NCBI GenBank assembly: GCA_028287415.1
Contig: JAQBPS010000551.1
Coordinates: forward strand, 1 to 7,046
Origin: Bacillota bacterium
Lineage (GTDB): Bacteria > Bacillota > Sulfobacillia > Symbiobacteriales > Symbiobacteriaceae
Direction: 5' to 3'
Length of the DNA stretch: 7,046 bases
The notes under the pieces were generated by a model. That model made no database searches, was not told the DNA's origin, and saw only the letters and a program-made list of their open reading frames with translations. Position 1 is the first letter of the stretch. Each line of letters opens with the position of its first letter. A program made the translations under genes and the position numbers. Below, in pieces: positions 1 to 5,938 of this stretch.

Positions 1-2
1 AA

Positions 3-599
3 ATGCCACCGTTGCCATACGGCGATACGCTCCAGGAAGCGCTGCGCCCAAGCCTGGCAGCGATACGCGCAGCGTTGCTGGACAGCATCACCGAGGATCG
101 GCGGAAGGCAATACTGGGGCTGCTGCATCTCCCGCATGGGCATGACGACCAGTCCCCTGAGGGAATCGCGGAGCTGGCCCAGGTGCTGGCAAAGCTAGCG
201 CTGGGCGGCGAGCTGGATCTCACTGCGGGCGATGCCCGCCACACCGCCCTCTGGGCCGGCCGCACCCTGGTCGCCATCCTGCGTGGGAGCCGGAACGCCC
301 GTCCCGCCCAGCTCGTAGCGGACTACTGCTCCCGGCTGTACCAGGCGGATGAACGAGCCGAGTTCAGCCCGTACGGCAAATCAGTGGTGCTGCTGGAGCA
401 CTTCGGCGTCTGTGAGGCGGTCAGCATCTATCATCCGACGGGATCCGACCAAGAGTTCATCGTTACGGAGGACCTCAGCCGCGACACGGCATCGCCGGCG
501 CCCGGACTCCGCTACTGCGGCCTCGGAACCCTCCAGTCGCTGATCGACGACTGCGCCGATGAACACGAGGCCCGGGACCGCCTGAAGGAGGTGGGCTGA
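3..599 (+). CDS. Unrecognised 198-residue protein, co-translated with the SMC-like ATPase
   Basis: I do not recognise the family. The protein is soluble, with no signal peptide or membrane segment. Residues 1-115 look mainly helical and the remainder looks mixed alpha/beta, with a stretch near residues 125-155 (KSVVLLEHFGV, EFIVTEDL) suggestive of beta strands. The stop codon TGA (597-599) overlaps the ATG of the next gene as TGATG, so the two products are very probably made together and may form a complex. Small helical or mixed proteins encoded directly beside an SMC-like ATPase are known as middle components of ABC-three-component/Lamassu systems and as kleisin-associated subunits; assignment to either is inference from position and size only. 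The ATG at position 3 is two bases from the window edge, so no ribosome binding site can be seen and the true start may lie further upstream. That it is a real gene is fairly certain; its function is unknown. Confidence 0.8.
   Translation: MPPLPYGDTLQEALRPSLAAIRAALLDSITEDRRKAILGLLHLPHGHDDQSPEGIAELAQVLAKLALGGELDLTAGDARHTALWAGRTLVAILRGSRNARPAQLVADYCSRLYQADERAEFSPYGKSVVLLEHFGVCEAVSIYHPTGSDQEFIVTEDLSRDTASPAPGLRYCGLGTLQSLIDDCADEHEARDRLKEVG
585..593 (+). promoter_or_regulatory. Strong Shine-Dalgarno site inside the upstream gene, fixing the ATPase start
   Basis: AAGGAGGTG is fully complementary to the 3' end of bacterial 16S rRNA. Its GGAGG core ends 7 bases before the ATG at 599. It lies within the last codons of the 198-residue gene and gives independent, strong ribosome loading for the ATPase in addition to coupling through the TGATG overlap. 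Confidence 0.85.
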
Positions 600-3500
600 T
601 GGAACCGCTGCTGGAACTGGTCGCTGCGTATGTACGGGCGCATGCCCTCGGGGAACCGATCGTCGACCCCGCACACCTGCCCGGAACCTGCCCGCTGGCG
701 GTCCGGACGGAGGGCTCGCTGGCCTTCTTTCGGCAAACAGCGGCGGACCGGCTGGAAGAGCAATGGCGCGAGGCCCAGACGGAGATTGCGGAACTGCCCG
801 CAGAGCGCTTACCGCTCCGCAAACTGTACCTCACCCTGCTTGTCCCTGACTCGGACATGCCCCTGCCGGTCTGGCAGCATATCATGCGCGACCTGCACGT
901 TTGTCGAAAGCTAGTGGTAGCTGCCGCCCGCCAGCCCATGGACGATTGGATTGGCGGACTACCCTTCCTGCGGATCCCCGAGAAGGCATTGCGGCCCCGG
1001 GTGATCATCACTCCGGCGGATGCGCTCTACCAGGCTGGTTTCCGGGCCGACTTGGCGAACCATCTGCTCGCCCGCAGCGCGGAAAAACTGATGCCGGAGT
1101 TCGGCAAGGGCGACGTCCTACGCGACATCGGTGAGGCGGCCCCGCGGGCGATGGAACTGAGAGCCCACGCTACATACCGCCGGCTACACAAGATCGATAT
1201 TCAGAACTTTCGCCCCTTCGCCAGAACGCGAACGCTCCCACTGGATGCCGACCTGACCCTGATCTACGGCCCGAACGGAAGCGGCAAATCGAGCGTTGCC
1301 CAAGCCCTGGAGTGGGCCGTCATCGGCGAGGTATCCACGCTGGAACAGAAACACGATGATATCGGTACGGGCGACAAGATACCGCCGTATATCAACGTGA
1401 TGAACCCCGACAGCCCGGCGGTGGTGCGGCTGCATGTACAGGACGAGTCTGGCGGCGGCGAGTGCGTGCTGGAGCGGCAGGTCGACCGGGATGGCCACAA
1501 CACCATCCGATGGGGCGGGCGGCACACTTCAATCTCTGACGTGCTCACCCAGGTGCTGGACGCCAACCTGCCCGTCATCCCGCACTATAAATCGCTCATG
1601 GTGATGGCCCGCCAGTCGCATTTTCTGGATCAGGAGACCATCCGGGACTTCCTCTCCACCAATGCTGCGAACCGTTACAGTGCGCTGGCAAACATGGTTG
1701 GCACGGTGGACTTCGAACGCGCGCGGGACAAGCTCAAAGACGTGGCAAAAGCGCTGGAGAACAACCGAGCTGAGGCCCAGCAGGCAGAGCAGGAGGTGAT
1801 GGCGCGGCTGGAGGGCGAGCGCCGCCTACTTGCCGACCTCCGCCTCCAACTTGAGCGTGCCGGAACGGACGGCGGCAGCATGCTCAATCTGTCCGGAGCC
1901 GCGGCTGAACTCGCCACGGGCAGCGCCGACCTGGGCCTGCCCGTCCGCCCGGAGGTTCCCGCCGACACCGCCGGGCTCGAGCATTACGCCCAATCGCTCC
2001 TGGACGGGCTCGAGGCCGCCCGGCCCGTTGCCCAGGAACGGCATGCCCGGCTCGCCGCCCTGGCCGCCCAGGAACCGCACGCCCACAAGGCCACTGAGGA
2101 CGCTGTTGAACTGCGTGACCGCCAGGCCGCAACCGAGCGGGATCTGACAGTCATCCAGGCGGAACTGGCGGCCATCGAGGGGATTTTGGCGGGCCGGCGC
2201 GTCCAACGGGAGGCCGCCGAGGGTGCGTGGGCGGAAAGCCAGCAGCAGGCGCGGGCGGCTTCCTCCCGCCTTACGGCCATGCAGGCTCTGGCGGAGGCTG
2301 GCCACTCCTGGATGCGGGCTCGCCAGGCCGAGGCAGATGCAGCGGCTGAGCTTAAAGCTGCGGAGGTCGGGGCCCGTGAGGTGCGGGCCGCGGCGGACGC
2401 GACAACGGCCCGCGGCCGGGCCCTCGTCGCCCACCAGGAGCGGCTGCGAGATCGCCTCGCAATCCTGGCAGAGCTGCGCAACCGGCTGCCGGCCGTGGAA
2501 GCGGCAAGCGCCACGGAGCAGCAAGCCGGGCAAGCGTTGGCAGATCTGGCCCGCCGGCAGGCGGCCGAGCAGAGGGAGCTCCAAACCGTGCTCCGCAACC
2601 TGGCGGAAGTTGAAAACCAGGTCGCCGAGCTGTCAATGAGGGTCAGGCAACTGGAGCAACGCTGCGCTGAACGGCAGCGGCTGCTCAGCGCCCTCTCTCG
2701 CCATCTGGACGGCTCTCGCTGCCCGCTGTGTGCGCATGATTGGGAGGAGGCGGAGCTACTCTACCGGCAGGTGCAGGAAGCTCTGCGGGAGAGCCCTCCT
2801 GAGTTGCTCACAGCGCAGCAAACCATGGCCGCGGAGGCCGGGCGCCTCGACATGCTGCAGCTTGAGCGGGACCAAGCTACAATCAGGCTGTCCACGCTGG
2901 AGGCCGAAGCCCGCGAGTGGGAGCGCCGGGCGGCGAGGGCCAGGGCAACGATCGTGGAGTGGCAGCGCCTGGCCGCCACCGTGGCGGACGGCGAGCCCCT
3001 CCCTCTATCACCATCCGCAGCATTGTTGGAGCGCTGGGAAGCCGCCTGCCGTGGGGCTGACCGATCGGCCGAGCTGACTGCACTCGCACCCGAGCGCAGC
3101 GCGTCAGAGCAGCGTGCAGCGACCGCGGAAGCCAGACGAAACACGGCCAGCCAGGCGCTTCAGGCAGCCGCGGCGGCTACAATCCGAGCAGAGCCGCGCT
3201 ACCGGACGGCCGAACAGGCTGCGCCAGCCGGCGTCTCCCGGCCCGTCCCGGGCCCGGACGAGGTGGCCGCCGCCGAGCAGCAGCTGGAGGCCACCACTCG
3301 GGCCGCACAGACCGCTCTGGAATCCCTGCGCACGGCTCGGGAGGAACTCCAGGCTGCGGACGCCGCCCGGGGCGCCCGGACCCTGGCCCAGGCATCGGTG
3401 ATGAGCCGCCTCGCGACCATCTCACAAGACCTCCGGGCGGCAGAGCAGCGCCACAGCACACACATGGCCGCTCTGGCGGGTGCTGACCTGTCCGATGAGC

Positions 3501-4312
3501 CCGGTGCCCCCGCCCGGGCACTGGCGGCATTGCAAGCTCGCCTGGCACGCCTCAACCAACTTAGCGAGCAGGCTACGTGGCTGGTTGGCGCCACTCAGGT
3601 TCGCCTACTGAACGACGCCGCGGCCGCGGCGGCCGAACAGGTCGCCCGAGTCGAGGAGGAGCTGGCGGAGGCTCATCGGCAGACGGAGCAGTGGGAGCGG
3701 GCGCTGACGCAGGCGGGCAACGCCACATCTGCCTTGAACGGCGCCCGGGCGGATGAACAGAACAAGCGACTGATGGACTATGAGCCGACGATCAATGAGA
3801 TCTACCGACGGATCAATCCCCACCCATATTTCCCTGTGATTCGCCTTGAGCCCGTCGTGGGCGAGGACAAGGGCACGTTGACCATGCACGCCAGCACACC
3901 GGATGGCAGGGCCCGCCTCCCCGTACAGCGCTACTTCAGCATGGCCCAGTCCAACGTGGTGGCCCTCAGCATCTTCCTGGGCACCGCCCTCCTGCAAACG
4001 TGGTCCGGCCTGCGCCTGATCTGCATTGATGACCCGATCCAGCAGATGGACGAGTTCAACACCGTTGCGTTCCTGGACGTGCTGCATGGCGTCATCCAGC
4101 GGGGGCGTCAGGTCGTGCTGACCACGGCCAACAAGGAGTTCTACCAGCTGATGCTCCGGCGCTATGCCTACCTGAACCAGCATCGCACCCGGTTCCGGGC
4201 CTTGCGCCTCCGCTCAGTCAACCTGACGGAAGGCCCCGACATCGCCGATGATTCGCCGTGTTTCCTGCCCGACGGCATGGTCCGGTTGGGTCCACCAGTG
4301 GCCAGCACGTAA
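599..4312 (+). CDS. Rad50/SMC-like ATPase with CPLC zinc hook and a novel-looking N-terminal extension
   Basis: A 1237-residue protein with split ABC-ATPase lobes joined by a long coiled coil. Residues 1-190 form an extension before the first lobe. The N-lobe (about 193-380) has Walker A GPNGSGKSS at 224-232 and a Q-loop-like glutamine at Q339 (MARQSHFLDQ). Alanine-, glutamate- and arginine-rich coil runs about 380-700, the hook CPLC is at 708-711, and a returning coil spans about 715-1055. The C-lobe (about 1060-1237) has signature FSMAQ at 1113-1117 and Walker B ICIDDP with D1144 and D1145, then a D-loop-like MDEFN. Proline/glycine-rich breaks near 425-460 and 880-890 interrupt the coil. 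Proteins of this fold bind DNA, use ATP to open and close, and dimerise through zinc at the hook. The DDPxQ-type Walker B is one I associate with SMC-like ATPases of conflict systems rather than SbcC. No SbcD-type nuclease gene and no extra C-terminal nuclease domain is visible. Start chosen from the AAGGAGGTG site and TGATG overlap. ATPase class is certain; a defence role is inference. Confidence 0.93.
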   Translation: MEPLLELVAAYVRAHALGEPIVDPAHLPGTCPLAVRTEGSLAFFRQTAADRLEEQWREAQTEIAELPAERLPLRKLYLTLLVPDSDMPLPVWQHIMRDLHVCRKLVVAAARQPMDDWIGGLPFLRIPEKALRPRVIITPADALYQAGFRADLANHLLARSAEKLMPEFGKGDVLRDIGEAAPRAMELRAHATYRRLHKIDIQNFRPFARTRTLPLDADLTLIYGPNGSGKSSVAQALEWAVIGEVSTLEQKHDDIGTGDKIPPYINVMNPDSPAVVRLHVQDESGGGECVLERQVDRDGHNTIRWGGRHTSISDVLTQVLDANLPVIPHYKSLMVMARQSHFLDQETIRDFLSTNAANRYSALANMVGTVDFERARDKLKDVAKALENNRAEAQQAEQEVMARLEGERRLLADLRLQLERAGTDGGSMLNLSGAAAELATGSADLGLPVRPEVPADTAGLEHYAQSLLDGLEAARPVAQERHARLAALAAQEPHAHKATEDAVELRDRQAATERDLTVIQAELAAIEGILAGRRVQREAAEGAWAESQQQARAASSRLTAMQALAEAGHSWMRARQAEADAAAELKAAEVGAREVRAAADATTARGRALVAHQERLRDRLAILAELRNRLPAVEAASATEQQAGQALADLARRQAAEQRELQTVLRNLAEVENQVAELSMRVRQLEQRCAERQRLLSALSRHLDGSRCPLCAHDWEEAELLYRQVQEALRESPPELLTAQQTMAAEAGRLDMLQLERDQATIRLSTLEAEAREWERRAARARATIVEWQRLAATVADGEPLPLSPSAALLERWEAACRGADRSAELTALAPERSASEQRAATAEARRNTASQALQAAAAATIRAEPRYRTAEQAAPAGVSRPVPGPDEVAAAEQQLEATTRAAQTALESLRTAREELQAADAARGARTLAQASVMSRLATISQDLRAAEQRHSTHMAALAGADLSDEPGAPARALAALQARLARLNQLSEQATWLVGATQVRLLNDAAAAAAEQVARVEEELAEAHRQTEQWERALTQAGNATSALNGARADEQNKRLMDYEPTINEIYRRINPHPYFPVIRLEPVVGEDKGTLTMHASTPDGRARLPVQRYFSMAQSNVVALSIFLGTALLQTWSGLRLICIDDPIQQMDEFNTVAFLDVLHGVIQRGRQVVLTTANKEFYQLMLRRYAYLNQHRTRFRALRLRSVNLTEGPDIADDSPCFLPDGMVRLGPPVAST

Positions 4313-4436
4313 ACGTGACCAAAGCCCGCCTCACAGGAGGCGGGCCAGGGCTGCGCTCAGCCCCTCTTCCACTTCGAGAACCAGCGCCGGGAGACACGCG
4401 GCATCACACCCCAGCGCCAGGCGGAGGGTTTACGTG
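4306..4436. repeat. 9-bp inverted repeat at the ends of the two convergent genes
   Basis: CACGTAAAC at 4306-4314 covers the ATPase stop codon, and its reverse complement GTTTACGTG at 4428-4436 lies in the last codons of the membrane gene, encoding His-Val-Asn there. The first arm also forms a local CACGT-AA-ACGTG palindrome (4306-4317). The repeat could close a long stem around the intergenic hairpins or be chance; a repeat of this length is not very improbable in a 130-bp stretch. Confidence 0.25.
4324..4363. terminator. Tandem hairpins between convergent genes, probable bidirectional terminator
   Basis: Two hairpins follow the ATPase stop codon. The first is a perfect 9-bp stem, GCCCGCCTC (4324-4332) with GAGGCGGGC (4337-4345) around the loop ACAG. 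The second is a 6-bp stem, GGGCTG (4348-4353) with CAGCCC (4358-4363) around CGCT. Neither is followed by a real T-tract on the + strand (only CTCTTCC). On the - strand the first hairpin is followed by GCTTTGG, also a short T-run. The position between two convergent genes supports a role in stopping transcription from both sides. The rest of the 91-bp gap (4313-4403) shows nothing else I can name. Confidence 0.55.
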
Positions 4437-5180
4437 GAACACCGCCACCCCTCCCAACGGTGACAAGGCCGGAGCGACCCTGCTCTCATACCGGACGGCC
4501 AGGTAGAGCAGGCCATACGGCGCCCAGGCCAGCAGCACAAACAGCTGAAGGGCAGGCCCCGCCACGGGCACCTCACCCAGAAAGAACCCGACCACCCCCA
4601 GCACCAGCGTTCCGCCCGCCAGCACGGCCGTCGTCATTACGACGTCGCCCGGGCGGCGGACAACAATGCGTACAGCCCTGCTGATGGCAGCACCTGCGCC
4701 GCAATCCTCGGCAATGGCGACATACTGCACGAACCCCACCATCACCACCAGAACCGGCGCCGCCAACAGCAGCGCAAAGCCGGCGCCGAGCACCGGACTC
4801 AGCCGGGCAAGCAGGCTCCACGCCAGGTACAACAGCAGCCCGAGCGGTAGTTGAAACACACACAGGGCGAGACACCGGCCCCAGTAGCGCAGGCCCGCCT
4901 GCCAGAACTCCCCGGCGCCCGGGGCCCGCCCCCGCTGCGCCCGGATCACCGCATCGTACAGCCCGCCTTTCGCAAGCGGGGCCACCGCCAGCCATATGAT
5001 CCCCACCAACACCGCAGCCAGAAACAGCTTTCCCACCAGGGCGCCGCCCGTCAGGAGCGGTGCCGTGATGAGGGCTGCCACGAGCGCCACCAGACCGTAG
5101 AGCAGGATCGCAAACACGTATGCCGTCAGCAGTTCAGGCCAGTGCGCCACGTAGAGGCGCCAGGCCTTGCTCGCGACCAC
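4404..5180 (-). CDS. Six-helix integral membrane protein of unknown function
   Basis: A 258-residue, alanine/leucine/valine-rich protein with six likely membrane spans near residues 18-43, 51-70, 103-125, 131-156, 180-202 and 206-229. Charged loops lie between spans 2 and 3 (IRAQRGRAP) and between spans 4 and 5. The latter has a pattern of the type AEDxGAGxAISRAVRxVxRRPGD, which recalls poorly characterised multi-pass families in Firmicutes such as the DUF4013-like or glycerophosphodiester-phosphodiesterase membrane-domain proteins. I cannot place it more precisely and see no catalytic motif. The start is GTG at 5180; an in-frame stop at 5213-5211 leaves no earlier start, and a purine-rich GAGGGGGGG lies just upstream. 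It converges with the ATPase gene and lies 265 bp downstream of moaC on the same strand, so a separate promoter is likely. The last 20 or so residues are proline/glycine-rich and probably disordered. Confidence 0.85.
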   Translation of the reverse strand: MVASKAWRLYVAHWPELLTAYVFAILLYGLVALVAALITAPLLTGGALVGKLFLAAVLVGIIWLAVAPLAKGGLYDAVIRAQRGRAPGAGEFWQAGLRYWGRCLALCVFQLPLGLLLYLAWSLLARLSPVLGAGFALLLAAPVLVVMVGFVQYVAIAEDCGAGAAISRAVRIVVRRPGDVVMTTAVLAGGTLVLGVVGFFLGEVPVAGPALQLFVLLAWAPYGLLYLAVRYESRVAPALSPLGGVAVFHVNPPPGAGV

Positions 5181-5269
5181 CTCCAGCCCCCCCTCTGTGC
5201 TTGAGCAGCCTCACCGCCGCCGCCCGGCTCCGGTACGGCGTGGTACAGCATATCGCGTGGGGGGCACGT

Positions 5270-5297
5270 ACTAGAACAGCGTGTAACACCTGTGTAA
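5270..5297 (-). promoter_or_regulatory. Candidate promoter for the membrane protein gene
   Basis: Read on the - strand, TTACAC (5297-5292) resembles a -35 box (4/6 to TTGACA) and, after 16 bp, TCTAGT (5275-5270) resembles a -10 box (4/6 to TATAAT). It is preceded by TGT, giving an extended -10. It would give a leader of about 80 bases before the GTG at 5180. The boxes overlap two GTGTAAC direct repeats (5281-5287 and 5292-5298, 11 bp apart), a spacing of one helical turn that would suit a regulator site. Weak matches; a proposal only. Confidence 0.3.
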
Positions 5298-5308
5298 CGG
5301 CTCGTTGT

Positions 5309-5321
5309 TAGACTATGTCTA
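5309..5321. promoter_or_regulatory. Small palindrome, possible operator or -10 region
   Basis: TAGAC-TAT-GTCTA is a 5-bp inverted repeat with a 3-bp centre. On the + strand TGT followed by TAGACT (5306-5314) also reads as an extended -10 element (4/6), without a good -35. It sits directly before the candidate small RNA and upstream of the candidate - strand promoter, so it could serve either. Short and possibly chance. Confidence 0.22.
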
Positions 5322-5439
5322 GCTTGTGAGACCGGCGGGAGGCACCCTACCCCCAACCCCTCGTCGCCAGTCTCGCATTGATACAGCTGCGCAGCACCCC
5401 TGTCCGCCTTAATACTGGGCAGGGGTGCTGCGCGTTTTT
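5321..5439 (+). ncRNA. Candidate small RNA: C-rich-loop hairpin followed by an intrinsic terminator
   Basis: Two consecutive hairpins occupy an otherwise gene-free stretch. The first pairs 5325-5332 with 5370-5377, then after one C/A mismatch 5334-5338 with 5364-5368, then after a bulged G5363 5339-5342 with 5359-5362, giving 17 pairs including two G-U. Its 16-base loop is very C-rich (CACCCTACCCCCAACC). The second is a strong terminator with a T-tract on the + strand. No + strand gene precedes this terminator, since the neighbours on both sides are on the - strand; this is the main argument for a short + strand transcript of roughly 120 bases. The 5' end is guessed from a TGT-TAGACT extended -10 at 5306-5314. 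C-rich loops of this sort in Firmicute small RNAs often pair with Shine-Dalgarno sequences of target mRNAs; that function is inference. I see no match to 6S, SRP, tmRNA or tRNA. Confidence 0.42.
5389..5439 (+). terminator. Strong rho-independent terminator, + strand orientation
   Basis: A perfect 14-bp stem, GCGCAGCACCCCTG (5389-5402) with CAGGGGTGCTGCGC (5420-5433), extends inward by four more pairs (two wobble) to a 9-base loop CCTTAATAC. It is followed by G and TTTTT (5435-5439). The T-tract lies on the + strand side. For moaC on the - strand, whose stop is only 6 bases from the tract, the same hairpin has an upstream A-tract but no downstream U-tract, so it may still act as a weaker stop in that direction. 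Confidence 0.8.
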
Positions 5440-5445
5440 GTCGTC

Positions 5446-5934
5446 CTATATCACTTCGCCGGGGCGCACGTAGGTGCCGCTCTTGCCGCCGGTCTTCTTG
5501 ACCAGGCGGACCTCGCCGACCACCATGCCCTTGTCGGCCGCTTTGGCCATGTCGTAGATCGTGAGGGCCGCAATGGTACAGGCAGTAAGCGCCTCCATCT
5601 CCACGCCCGTCTTGCCAACGGTGGCTACCGTGGCCTCGATGAAGATCCGGCTCGCCGGTTCGTCAAAGCGGAAGTCGACCGCGGCGCTCGTGATCGGAAG
5701 CGGGTGACAGAGCGGGATTAGCTCGCCCGTCTTCTTGGCCGCCATGATGCCGGCCACCCGGGCCACGCCGATCACGTCGCCCTTGGCGACGCCGCCAGAC
5801 TGGATCAGGGCCAGCGTGGCAGGCTGCATGCGCACCTCGCAGCGGGCGGTCGCCACCCGTTCAGTTTCGGCCTTGGCGCCGACGTCAACCATCCGCGCAC
5901 GGCCATGCTCGTCAATATGGGTGAGTTCCGCCAC
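5446..5934 (-). CDS. moaC: Cyclic pyranopterin monophosphate synthase MoaC
   Basis: MoaC converts 3',8-cyclo-7,8-dihydro-GTP, the MoaA product, to cyclic pyranopterin monophosphate in cytoplasmic molybdenum cofactor synthesis. With the GTG start at 5934 the protein is 162 residues, the usual family length, and opens MAELTHID then [14 protein letters not shown] as expected. In this numbering all catalytic residues fall at the same positions as in the E. coli enzyme: K51, H77 in [12 protein letters not shown] (71-82), E112 and E114 in GVEMEAL, and D128 and K131 in [11 protein letters not shown]. The family works as a hexamer with active sites at dimer interfaces. The start lies 4 bases after the moaA stop, with a GGGGG run about 9 bases upstream as a weak ribosome site, so the two genes are probably one transcription and translation unit. 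The reading frame is open further upstream into moaA, but that extension does not resemble MoaC and is rejected. Confidence 0.96.
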   Translation of the reverse strand: MAELTHIDEHGRARMVDVGAKAETERVATARCEVRMQPATLALIQSGGVAKGDVIGVARVAGIMAAKKTGELIPLCHPLPITSAAVDFRFDEPASRIFIEATVATVGKTGVEMEALTACTIAALTIYDMAKAADKGMVVGEVRLVKKTGGKSGTYVRPGEVI

Positions 5935-5938
5935 GCTG

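Noticed and set aside
475..1011. - strand open frame of 178 codons across the junction of the first two genes
   Set aside because: Its Ser/Arg-rich low-complexity translation is typical of a wrong-frame reading in GC-rich DNA, and it overlaps two supported genes.
1826..2584. - strand open frame of 252 codons inside the ATPase coil region
   Set aside because: It is antisense to the Ala/Glu/Arg-rich coiled coil, where such shadows are expected. It has no ribosome site or recognisable domain.
3605..4183. - strand open frame of 192 codons opposite the ATPase C-lobe
   Set aside because: It lies antisense to the signature and Walker B motifs of a clearly real gene, and is a composition artefact.
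3..4312. Wadjet JetB-JetC (MukE/MukB-like) interpretation
   Set aside because: The sizes are roughly right, but JetC-type proteins begin with the ATPase lobe and lack a CxxC hook. No JetD topoisomerase-like gene follows, since the next gene is convergent.
599..4312. RloC-type anticodon nuclease or SbcC assignment
   Set aside because: RloC carries an extra nuclease domain after the ATPase C-lobe, and here only about 60 residues follow the H-loop region. SbcC would be expected beside an SbcD nuclease gene; the upstream 198-residue protein has no metallophosphoesterase motifs.
5126..5356. Small - strand open frame upstream of and overlapping the membrane gene
   Set aside because: It overlaps the membrane gene start in another frame and covers the intergenic hairpin. 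Composition is not protein-like and there is no good ribosome site.
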